From an uncultured Calothrix sp. (GTDB taxonomy: Bacteria > Cyanobacteriota > Cyanobacteriia > Cyanobacteriales > Nostocaceae): a DNA stretch of 5,603 bases. The stretch covers positions 1 to 5,603 of the forward strand of contig CAKZYM010000068.1 in the NCBI GenBank assembly GCA_937884685.1, read 5' to 3'. The notes beneath the pieces were generated by a model. It was not told the origin of the DNA. It saw only the letters and a list, made by a program, of their open reading frames with translations, and did not search any database. The position numbers and the translations under genes are program-made. The stretch's first letter is position 1. The number at the start of each line of letters is the position of its first letter. Of the stretch, positions 1-5,603 are shown piece after piece.

Positions 1-419
1 TGAAAAAGCAAGCAGATAAAATAGTTGAGATATTGAAATCAAAGGGATTGCGAGTCACTCTCCAGCGGTTTGCGGTATATTCTAATTTATTGAATCGTCA
101 AGACCATCCGACAGCGGAGCAGATATTAGTTAGTTTGAATAAAGATAGTCCGACTTCTTCCCAAGCGACAGTATATAGTTCTCTTCAAGCTTTGAGGGAT
201 GTAGGTTTAGTGAGAGAAGTTTTGCTGGATGAAGGTGTTTGTCGTTACGATGCGAATATTGCACCACATCATCATTTTCGTTGTCATAAATGTGGAAAAA
301 TCGAAGATATTGGTTGGGAGCAGGTTGAAGGAATTAATTTCACTGGTCTTCGTCCAGGGTTGACTGTAGAAAAATATGAGTTGACGATATGGGGTGTTTG
401 TGATTGTTGTCAGGATTAA
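1..419 (+). CDS. perR: PerR-type peroxide-sensing repressor, Fur family (first base of the start codon lies outside the window)
   Basis: DNA-binding metalloregulator; in this family the Fe- or Mn-loaded dimer represses peroxide-defence genes and is inactivated by metal-catalysed histidine oxidation. The frame is open from base 3, and bases 1-2 are TG, so an ATG one base outside the window gives MKKQADKIVEIL... and 139 residues, the usual length. The TTG at 33 would cut off the first helix. Numbering from that ATG, the winged helix spans about 15-83, with a recognition helix around SQATVYSSLQAL (54-65). The regulatory metal ligands of Bacillus subtilis PerR (H37, D85, H91, H93, D104) all have counterparts at H36, D84, H90, H92 and D103. 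The structural zinc cysteines are C95/C98 and C134/C137. Asp at 103, where Fur proteins usually have Glu, favours PerR over Fur or Zur. Promoter, operator and upstream neighbours are not visible. The gene converges on mutS. The family call is very secure; the PerR assignment rests on the ligand set. Confidence 0.88.
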   Translation, partial: KKQADKIVEILKSKGLRVTLQRFAVYSNLLNRQDHPTAEQILVSLNKDSPTSSQATVYSSLQALRDVGLVREVLLDEGVCRYDANIAPHHHFRCHKCGKIEDIGWEQVEGINFTGLRPGLTVEKYELTIWGVCDCCQD

Positions 420-484
420 TTGATTGTCAACTTAATATTATTAATTAGAGAACTATAGTTGACGAAAAAATGTATCTGTTGTAA

Positions 485-535
485 ATTCCCTAAATTTTTA
501 TTTATGGGGATTATATTTTTTGCTTTTTGCTTTTT
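485..535 (+). terminator. Probable intrinsic terminator of perR
   Basis: Bases 485-495 pair with 500-511 to form a stem of about 11 pairs (ATTCCCTAAAT against ATTTA-T-GGGGAT) with one bulged T, one G-T wobble and a TTTT loop. A T-rich run follows directly from 512. The structure lies about 65 nt after the perR stop codon, in the correct orientation. The stem is AU-rich apart from three or four GC-type pairs, so its efficiency may be modest. Confidence 0.5.
516..535 (+). repeat. Short heptamer-like tract of TTTTTGC
   Basis: Two consecutive TTTTTGC units followed by a further TTTTT. Short tandem heptanucleotide repeats are typical of heterocystous cyanobacterial intergenic DNA. This tract is only about 2.7 units long and doubles as the T-rich tail of the putative perR terminator. 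Confidence 0.4.
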
Positions 536-1043
536 AAAGATGTTTTACTAGCCTTATCTATTATGGTTGCTCGTTTAATTACACGATGGATTATAGCATT
601 GTGGTTTTATTTAGTATTAGTTATCTACTATATCATTTTGAAAACAATTTCGATTTCTTACTACATATACATAATTGTAAAAGCAGTTACCTTGAAGCCA
701 TCCCTGATTCACCTTATTTTCCCATTTTTTTGTTCTTATAATCAATAATAATTAAAAAACTACTGAAGTTGTTTAATAAAATTAATCAAAAAAATAATTT
801 ATTTGACATACAGATATTTTTTATATTCTGGAATATACTTTTAATTAATTTGTTTATGATGATAGATTCTGATTATTTTTAAATTAGTATTTGCTAGTGA
901 ATTTTTATATTGTAAAAAAAATCAAGCCCCAGCACAATTTATAAGATAATCGGTGAATAATTCAAACTAAGAAAGTTTCAAAATGAATTTTTTAAAAGTG
1001 TTTAGCTATTACAATTTTCTAGATATTTTAGATGCTTGATACG
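536..1043. other. AT-rich intergenic stretch with no supported gene
   Basis: About 500 bases between the perR terminator and the first palindromic element. The only open frame (527-748, +) starts at TTG and encodes an extremely hydrophobic 73-residue product rich in Ile, Leu, Tyr and Phe, as expected from translating T-rich DNA. It has no ribosome-binding site and no recognisable family. A TTGACA at 803-808 has no -10 hexamer at good spacing (TATTCT at 824-829 gives only 15 nt), so I do not call a promoter. I see no RNA gene. Confidence 0.6.
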
Positions 1044-1128
1044 AAATCAAAACACTGATGTTGGGTTAGACGCTCAGCAGATTAAATTGTTATTGATTAA
1101 ATATCTATGTACGTCTAACCCAACCTAC
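1044..1128. repeat. Palindromic dispersed element, copy 1 (mutS-distal)
   Basis: Perfect 13-bp inverted repeat: GTTGGGTTAGACG at 1060-1072 and CGTCTAACCCAAC at 1112-1124, separated by 39 nt. The unit shared with copy 2 runs from AAATCAAAAC (1044-1053) through the right arm to CCTAC (1128), 85 bp in all. It has no coding capacity. It resembles the small GTTGGGTT.../...AACCCAACCTAC inverted repeats I know to be frequent between cyanobacterial genes. It is likely a non-autonomous dispersed element; a transposon parent cannot be identified from here. Confidence 0.75.
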
Positions 1129-1180
1129 AATATTTAAAAATTTAATCAAATAAAAAATTCAAATAAAATCAAAGCTTTTA

Positions 1181-1265
1181 AAATCAAAACCTTGATGTTG
1201 GGTTAGACGCTATTTAAATTCAATTATTATTGATTAAATACTTTTTTACGTCTAACCCAACCTAC
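1181..1265. repeat. Palindromic dispersed element, copy 2 (mutS-proximal)
   Basis: Same 85-bp unit as copy 1, in the same orientation and offset by exactly 137 bp. Arms at 1197-1209 and 1249-1261 are identical in sequence to copy 1, and the loop is again 39 nt. The loops align without gaps at about 28 of 39 positions. It ends about 30 nt beyond the mutS stop codon, so a mutS transcript that continues would fold this hairpin near its 3' end. No continuous T-run follows the stem on the mutS strand, so it is not a textbook intrinsic terminator. Confidence 0.75.
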
Positions 1266-1284
1266 GATTTACTACGATTTACTA
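1262..1284. repeat. Tandem decamer CTACGATTTA, 2.3 copies
   Basis: CTACGATTTA occurs at 1262-1271 and 1272-1281, followed by a partial CTA. It overlaps the right edge of palindromic element copy 2, whose CCTAC supplies the first unit. It could be a slippage product or a short duplication at the element's edge. Confidence 0.6.
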
Positions 1285-1296
1285 AATTTGTAATTG

Positions 1297-3990
1297 CTAA
1301 TCCAAAGATTTTAGACCAATAGCAATTTTACTGTGCTGTTCAATTTGTCCCATCACCTGCTTTGCTCGTTTAATCACAGTTGCTGGTAAACCTGCTAATC
1401 TTCCTGCTTCAATTCCATAGGATTTATCAGCACCACCGGGTTGAACTTGATGTAAAAATATAATTTGGTCTGGCATTTCTTTGACTGTAACCTGATAATT
1501 AGCAACGTTATCTAGTAAAGAAGCTAATTCGTTTAGTTCGTGGTAGTGAGTTGCAAAAATTGTTCTAGCTAAAAGTTCCGTTGCAATATATTCTCCCACG
1601 GCCCATGCTATAGATAAACCATCAAAAGTTGCCGTACCTCTACCAATTTCATCTAATAATACTAAAGACCTGGAAGTTCCATGATTGAGAATATTTGCTG
1701 TCTCATTCATTTCCACCATGAAGGTTGATTGTCCGGTCGCTAAATCATCTACAGCACCTACACGAGTAAATATTCTGTCGCAAATTCCTAGAGTCGCTGA
1801 AGTTGCTGGAATAAAGCTTCCTATCTGAGCCATCAGCTGAATTAATCCCACCTGACGTAGATAACAACTTTTACCACTAGCGTTTGGCCCGGTAAGAATG
1901 ATTAAATCAGGAGAATCATTATCATTCTCATTATCTTGATTATCTAGATTACCAAGATTTGCTTGAATATCTAGATTAAGTTGATTACTTTGATTCTTTT
2001 GACTATCTAGATTTATTTGATTACTTTGATTATCAAGATTTGCTTGACTCTGTTGATTATTTTGATTTTTATCCCTTCCTAAATAAGTTGAATTAGGAAC
2101 AAAGAAACCAGCAGGTAAAGATTGCTCTACAACTGGGTGTCTTCCATTGATGATTGTAATTTCTCTTCCTTCAACAATTTCGGGACGACAATAACCTTGA
2201 AATACCGCTAATTCTGCTAAACCACACAATACATCAGCAGCAGCAACAGCACGGGAAATATTTCTGATAATTTCAGCTTGAGAACCAACTTCTTCCCTCA
2301 AAGCTAAAAAGATATCAAATTCCAACTTGTTTAAATCATCTCTTGCTGTCAGAATCCTTGCTTCCCTTTCCTTCAACTCCGGAGTTATATACCTTTCTTC
2401 ATTAGTTAAAGTCTGTTTGCGAATGTAATTATCCGGTACCTGCTCCGCTAAAGCACGAGATACGCTCAGATAATAACCAAAAGTCTTGTTATAACCAACT
2501 TTTAATTTCGGGATTCCCGTTCTTTCTCTTTCATCGATTTCTAGATTCGCAATCCACTTCTGGTCTTCCTCTACCAATTCCTTTCTTTCATCCAACAAAG
2601 GATTTATCCCCTCTCGAATCAAACCACCTTCCTTAATTTGTATCGGAGGAGATTCCACAATATGAGCCTTTATTTTACTAGCCAATTCTTCCATGCTCGG
2701 AGGAACTTTCTGTAAAGCTTTTAAAAAAGGAGAACGAGCATCCTTAACTAAATTACCCAACTGCGGTAACTTTGATAAAGAATCTGCTAGAGCAAATAAA
2801 TCCCTAGCATTCGCAGTACCAGAACCAGAACGTCCCGATAACCTTTCCAAATCATAAATTTGCTTTAATAAACCCCGCAAATCTTGACGTAAAGTTGTAT
2901 TTTCAGCTAATTCCTGTATCGTATCCTGTCTCGCTTTAATTCCTTTGATATCCAACAACGGCTGTAACAACCATCTTTTTAAAGCACGACCACCCATAGC
3001 AGTAGTGGTTCTATCCATAGCCCAAGACAAAGAACCGTGATAAGTACCGTCGCGAATCGTCTGAGTAATTTCCAGATTACGTCTAGTTGAATAATCTACA
3101 ACTAAAAAATCAGTAAAAGTATAGGTTCTTAAAGGTTGTAAAGGAATCTTATTCTCTTTCTGTGTCTCCTCAAGATATTCCAACAATCCACCAGCAGCAC
3201 GAACCGCTAAAGGTAAATGGTCGCAACCAACCCCTTCCAAAGAGCGTAATTTAAACTTTTGCAATAATCTGCTTCTCGCTTCACCGCTCGAAAACGGAAC
3301 TTGCGATCGCAATGCATAGCAGAAAGAAGTAGGGAGACATTCTGGTAAACTATTTGACTTTTCACCAGGTCTAAGTAAAGCACCCAAATCCGGAGCATTG
3401 GTAGGAAATAACACCTCACTCGGCTGCAATCGCATCAACTCTTGAGTCAAATGCTCCAAATTACTGGTTTGAGTAGTTAAAAATTCTCCCGTAGAAATAT
3501 CAGCATAAGCCAAACCCCAATTATCTCCCGCAATTACCACAGCAGCTAAATAATTATTTCGACTCGCTTTTAACATCCCATCTTCTAAAAGAGTACCGGG
3601 AGTCAAAATTCTAGTAATTTCCCTCTTTACCAAACGACCACCAGTTACCTGAGAAGCATCTTCCACCTGGTCGCAAATTACTACCGCATAACCTTTCTCA
3701 ACTAAACCAGTAGCATGACGCTCCCAAGAATGATGGGGAACACCACTCATAGCTACCCTTCCCACATTAGCACCAGCTTGTTTACTAGTTAAAACTAGTT
3801 CTAACTCTTGAGCTAGCGTGACAGCATCTTCAAAATAACATTCAAAAAAATCACCCACCCTGTAGAAAAGTACCGCATGGGGATGTTTCTCCTTGGTTTC
3901 AATATAATGCTGGTACATCTGACTCAGCTTTGTTATATCCACCGTGCGATGGTCGGTGATTGTTGTACTGGAATTTTTAGATGCAGTCAT
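1297..3990 (-). CDS. mutS: DNA mismatch repair protein MutS (MutS1 type)
   Basis: ATPase that recognises mismatches and small loops and starts methyl-independent repair with MutL. I start at the ATG at 3990 (897 aa). A TTG at 4065 would add 25 residues (SYFRIIVVSGYYH...) unlike any MutS N-terminus I know, whereas MTASKNSS... fits cyanobacterial MutS. No clear Shine-Dalgarno precedes it. Domains: mismatch-binding domain I about 20-135, with the Phe-X-Glu motif as F48-F49-E50 in GDFFE; connector about 145-260; core levers and clamp about 265-600, with YNKTFGYY from residue 500; ATPase from about 610. ATPase motifs are Walker A GPNASGKS (701-708), signature STFMVEM from S755, Walker B LLDEIGRG (D780, E781) and ATHYHEL (H815, H817). 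The protein ends soon after the C-terminal helix-turn-helix region, without an E. coli-like tetramerisation tail. The oddity is a 52-residue Asn/Gln-rich repeat insertion at 641-692. All catalytic motifs are intact, so it is probably functional. Confidence 0.97.
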   Translation of the reverse strand: MTASKNSSTTITDHRTVDITKLSQMYQHYIETKEKHPHAVLFYRVGDFFECYFEDAVTLAQELELVLTSKQAGANVGRVAMSGVPHHSWERHATGLVEKGYAVVICDQVEDASQVTGGRLVKREITRILTPGTLLEDGMLKASRNNYLAAVVIAGDNWGLAYADISTGEFLTTQTSNLEHLTQELMRLQPSEVLFPTNAPDLGALLRPGEKSNSLPECLPTSFCYALRSQVPFSSGEARSRLLQKFKLRSLEGVGCDHLPLAVRAAGGLLEYLEETQKENKIPLQPLRTYTFTDFLVVDYSTRRNLEITQTIRDGTYHGSLSWAMDRTTTAMGGRALKRWLLQPLLDIKGIKARQDTIQELAENTTLRQDLRGLLKQIYDLERLSGRSGSGTANARDLFALADSLSKLPQLGNLVKDARSPFLKALQKVPPSMEELASKIKAHIVESPPIQIKEGGLIREGINPLLDERKELVEEDQKWIANLEIDERERTGIPKLKVGYNKTFGYYLSVSRALAEQVPDNYIRKQTLTNEERYITPELKEREARILTARDDLNKLEFDIFLALREEVGSQAEIIRNISRAVAAADVLCGLAELAVFQGYCRPEIVEGREITIINGRHPVVEQSLPAGFFVPNSTYLGRDKNQNNQQSQANLDNQSNQINLDSQKNQSNQLNLDIQANLGNLDNQDNENDNDSPDLIILTGPNASGKSCYLRQVGLIQLMAQIGSFIPATSATLGICDRIFTRVGAVDDLATGQSTFMVEMNETANILNHGTSRSLVLLDEIGRGTATFDGLSIAWAVGEYIATELLARTIFATHYHELNELASLLDNVANYQVTVKEMPDQIIFLHQVQPGGADKSYGIEAGRLAGLPATVIKRAKQVMGQIEQHSKIAIGLKSLD
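1915..2070 (-). repeat. Degenerate in-frame repeat encoding an Asn/Gln-rich insertion in MutS
   Basis: 52 codons (MutS residues 641-692) lie between FVPNSTYLGRD and SPDLIILTGPNASGKS. I count 16 Asn, 11 Gln and 7 Asp, with units resembling NQSNQINLD. On the + strand TATCTAGATT recurs at 1941, 1968 and 2004 (spacings 27 and 36 nt). A 17-mer at 1950-1966 recurs at 2031-2047 with one mismatch (offset 81 nt). TTGATTACTTTGATT recurs at 1981 and 2017 (36 nt). All spacings are multiples of nine, so the repeat keeps the reading frame. This suggests growth by tandem duplication with later divergence. Confidence 0.85.
3303..3310. other. HIP1 octamer GCGATCGC
   Basis: A single copy of the highly iterated palindrome of cyanobacterial genomes, inside mutS. 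It supports the cyanobacterial assignment. It appears only once in 5.6 kb, which is sparse for genomes where HIP1 is abundant. Confidence 0.8.
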
Positions 3991-4540
3991 GGATGAAGGA
4001 TGCAGATTGCAAGCTGACAATATATGATAATAACCCGATACCACAATTATCCTGAAGTAGCTCAAGGTTTATTTATCTTTCGTCGTATTTTTTAGGTTTT
4101 TAGTAAAAGTTTTAATTTAACTTTGATTTGATTTTCATTTTTTATAGTAATGCAGTACTATTGGATATTCACTCATAGGGAAATATCGATATTGCCGTAA
4201 CCTCATACTAATAGACTCGCTTTTTACAAACACCATTTATGTTTTTCTCGTCTATTTAGTTATAAGTACGATTTTTATTTGGATAAATCAAAAATTTCAT
4301 ACCGTTTTTATTAAGTGTGGTGGGACGGAAAATTGATAATTTGACCATTAATGACGATTCATATTTATTTTTTAGTGTAGAGCTTGTTTATCAAGACGGT
4401 TTTTCTTGCTGTTTTCTCAGGGTAAATAGATGTATTTTTTACAATCAGCTTTTATGTTTTGGCTTTCTAAGAGCTAGTAAGAAATACGATTTTTTTGTTT
4501 TTGTAGTTAAATAAATTACCTTTAATATTTTTGGAAAAAT

Positions 4541-4573
4541 GCTTTGATATCAAAGCTGTTTTTTACGGCTTTG
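4541..4573. other. Overlapping alternative hairpins around a perfect 16-bp palindrome
   Basis: GCTTTGATATCAAAGC (4541-4556) is a perfect palindrome able to form a 6-bp stem with an ATAT loop, followed on the + strand by TGTTTTTT. CAAAGC (4551-4556) can instead pair with a second GCTTTG at 4568-4573. Extended inward this gives CAAAGCTGT / ACGGCTTTG, nine pairs with one G-U on the + strand and a TTTTT loop. The two folds are mutually exclusive. It could be a weak terminator, an attenuator-like switch or a protein-binding palindrome. No transcript is known here. Confidence 0.35.
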
Positions 4574-4586
4574 GAGCGAGGGGAGA

Positions 4587-4616
4587 TTGGCAACGGATGG
4601 AGTTTGGCAACGGATG
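4587..4616. repeat. Direct repeat TTGGCAACGGATG, two copies
   Basis: TTGGCAACGGATG at 4587-4599 and again at 4604-4616, with a 17-nt period. It sits in a locally G-rich patch just after the hairpin cluster, in otherwise AT-rich DNA. Function unknown. It could be a pair of protein-binding sites or a chance duplication. Confidence 0.6.
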
Positions 4617-5060
4617 AGTTTTTGATGTGGTTCGGAAGAATTTAAACGGATATTGGTTTTGATTGGATAGATTTTTGAATCTTACCTTGATAAAGGAAAT
4701 TGAACTAAAGTCTATTTTTCAACCGTTGATATACGGTTTTTATAAATTTATTTTTGTATGAAAAGTTTTTTGCTTAACAAAGCTCAATAATTTAAAATCG
4801 AATTTCCTGGGTTTGAGACTGCTAATTGTGATAAAAAATTAGAAAATTTTCGTTAATTGAGAATAGCATCATTAATAATGCGAGTATTGTCATTTAATCG
4901 ACGATTTTACGTTGTTTAAGTAGTTGTATCAAAATGTTGTCAGAATTTTGGTTATTTTTTTTGATATCATTCGATTGAGATATGTATGTGCTTTTTTCTT
5001 TATTTATTAAAGTAAGGGTTTATTTTATTTTTCTGATTGCTGTTTATTCAATAAATTTTA

Positions 5061-5585
5061 TTAGTCAGTCCGAATACTTCCATCTGGCATTATAGTGTTA
5101 TCGAAAATAGCACCACCATCAACCCAAAAATTAATAGCTCTGGTAAGATTCACGTTAGTTAGTTTAATTCCATCAAGCCCTATACCTCCCATGTTAGCTT
5201 CTGTAAGATTAGCGGCAATTAGATTAGCTCCTTGCAGACTCGCTTGTCGAAAATCGGCTCCAGACAAATTACATCTAGATAAATTACTGTTACGGAGAAC
5301 AGATTGATAAAAGCAAACGTTCTCTAAATTGGCTTCGCTAAAATTAACTCCTTCAAGAAATTGCTCCCCTAAGTCAATACCTTTTAAATTTGCTCCGCTA
5401 AAGTTGACTTTAAGTAAGCTGTAAAAACCAAAGTTGTGAAATTCAACTCCTTCCAAACTGATTCCACTCAAATTAACGTTATGAAAAGTCTTGTTAGTGT
5501 GTTCGAGAATCATTCCAGCAAAATCTCGTTCTCCTTTCTCATAGCGTTGGAGTAATTCTTCAATAGTTATTTTTTCTCTTTCCAT
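5061..5585 (-). CDS. Pentapeptide-repeat protein, cyanobacterial type
   Basis: 174-residue protein predicted to fold mostly as a right-handed quadrilateral beta-helix. Repeats of the A(D/N)LXX type have centre residues L/F/M every five positions: F34, L39, L44, F49, F54, then after a three-residue phase slip (YSLLKVN) F62, L67, L72 ... to L147 without interruption, 18 in a row. The N-terminus (about 1-33) is a helical cap of the form ITIEELLQRYEKGERDF, and the tail ends TIMPDGSIRTD; both are seen in many cyanobacterial members. There is no signal peptide or membrane segment, so it is likely cytoplasmic. The ATG at 5585 is fixed by an in-frame TGA two codons upstream (5591-5589). Substrate or partner cannot be told from sequence: a few pentapeptide proteins mimic DNA and protect gyrase, but most cyanobacterial ones have no known role. 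It stands alone, about 1.07 kb upstream of mutS on the same strand. Confidence 0.93.
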   Translation of the reverse strand: MEREKITIEELLQRYEKGERDFAGMILEHTNKTFHNVNLSGISLEGVEFHNFGFYSLLKVNFSGANLKGIDLGEQFLEGVNFSEANLENVCFYQSVLRNSNLSRCNLSGADFRQASLQGANLIAANLTEANMGGIGLDGIKLTNVNLTRAINFWVDGGAIFDNTIMPDGSIRTD

Positions 5586-5591
5586 ATTTCA

Positions 5592-5597
5592 TCTCTC
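5592..5597 (-). promoter_or_regulatory. Weak Shine-Dalgarno-like site of the pentapeptide-repeat gene
   Basis: GAGAGA reads on the minus strand six bases before the ATG at 5585, a plausible though imperfect ribosome-binding site. An overlapping ATG at 5592-5590 is in another frame. Confidence 0.45.
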
Positions 5598-5603
5598 AAC
5601 TAA

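Larger units (their letters stand above)
3991..5060. other. About 1-kb AT-rich intergenic region upstream of mutS
   Basis: Lies between the 3' end of the pentapeptide-repeat gene and the 5' end of mutS, and must contain the mutS promoter unless mutS is read from further upstream. I could not assign convincing -35/-10 boxes. The open frame at 4317-4514 (+) begins with GTG, gives a 65-residue Phe/Tyr/Val-rich product with no family resemblance, and is most likely chance. Visible small structures are a 12-bp perfect palindrome AATATCGATATT (4182-4193), a hairpin cluster (4541-4573) and a short direct repeat (4587-4616). The + strand is noticeably T-rich. No tRNA or known RNA is recognised. Confidence 0.6.

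Noticed and set aside
426..463. Inverted repeat GTCAACT ... AGTTGAC just after perR
   Set aside because: Seven-bp stem with a 24-nt loop and no T-run on either strand. The hairpin at 485-511 is a better terminator. It could be an operator, but there is nothing to support that.
527..748. 73-residue open frame (+) with a membrane-protein-like composition
   Set aside because: TTG start inside the T-rich tract, no ribosome-binding site, and hydrophobicity explained by T-rich DNA. An in-frame ATG at 563 does not improve the case.
803..829. TTGACA with downstream TATTCT as a possible promoter
   Set aside because: Spacer is only 15 nt and there is no gene on the + strand downstream. In DNA this AT-rich, such matches arise by chance.
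1044..1265. CRISPR array
   Set aside because: Only two units, each an inverted repeat with related rather than unique inner sequence, and no cas gene nearby.
3207..3419. 70-residue open frame (-) inside mutS
   Set aside because: Out-of-frame shadow of the clearly real mutS reading frame.
4182..4193. Perfect palindrome AATATCGATATT upstream of mutS
   Set aside because: Twelve bp of mostly A/T palindrome is plausible by chance over 1 kb, and it matches no operator I know. Noted only in the intergenic description.
4317..4514. 65-residue open frame (+) upstream of mutS
   Set aside because: GTG start, no family resemblance, Phe/Tyr-rich composition expected from T-rich spacer.
5095..5307. 70-residue open frame (+) opposite the pentapeptide gene
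   Set aside because: Antisense shadow of the regular pentapeptide repeats; the repeats themselves create the long open frame.
1..5603. A new multi-gene defence or toxin-antitoxin system
   Set aside because: The three genes are standard families in non-operonic arrangement with long spacers. No toxin, nuclease, reverse transcriptase, transposase or other effector is visible.

Overview
This window looks like chromosomal DNA from an AT-rich filamentous cyanobacterium, probably Nostocales (a Calothrix/Rivularia-type organism). The grounds are the cyanobacterial form of the MutS Walker A region (GPNASGKSCYLRQ), a pentapeptide-repeat protein with a familiar cyanobacterial head (LLxRYxxGERDF) and tail (TIMPDGSIR), one HIP1 octamer (GCGATCGC), and a GTTGGGTTAGACG-type inverted repeat of a kind common between cyanobacterial genes. 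The genus is an inference from memory, not from a search.

Layout: bases 1-419 (+) hold a Fur-family regulator with all the metal ligands of a PerR peroxide sensor. The window begins on the second base of its probable ATG. A hairpin plus T-rich tract (485-535) is its likely terminator. Bases 536-1043 are AT-rich with no gene I can support. At 1044-1128 and 1181-1265 lie two direct copies of an 85-bp element, each with the same perfect 13-bp inverted repeat and a 39-nt loop. mutS (1297-3990, -) follows, convergent with perR. It carries a 52-residue Asn/Gln-rich, internally repeated insertion just before Walker A. About 1 kb of AT-rich, gene-free DNA (3991-5060) then separates mutS from a pentapeptide-repeat gene on the same strand (5061-5585, -). 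This gap contains a palindrome/alternative-hairpin cluster and a short 17-nt-period direct repeat.

The three genes do not form an operon or an obvious joint system. perR converges on mutS, and the pentapeptide gene is 1 kb upstream of mutS. Peroxide sensing and mismatch repair both concern stress and genome integrity, but nothing here shows a functional link. I see no mobile-element gene, CRISPR array, tRNA or rRNA, and no convincing new multi-gene system. The most unusual things are the repeat-built insertion in the MutS ATPase domain and the paired palindromic elements at the mutS 3' end.
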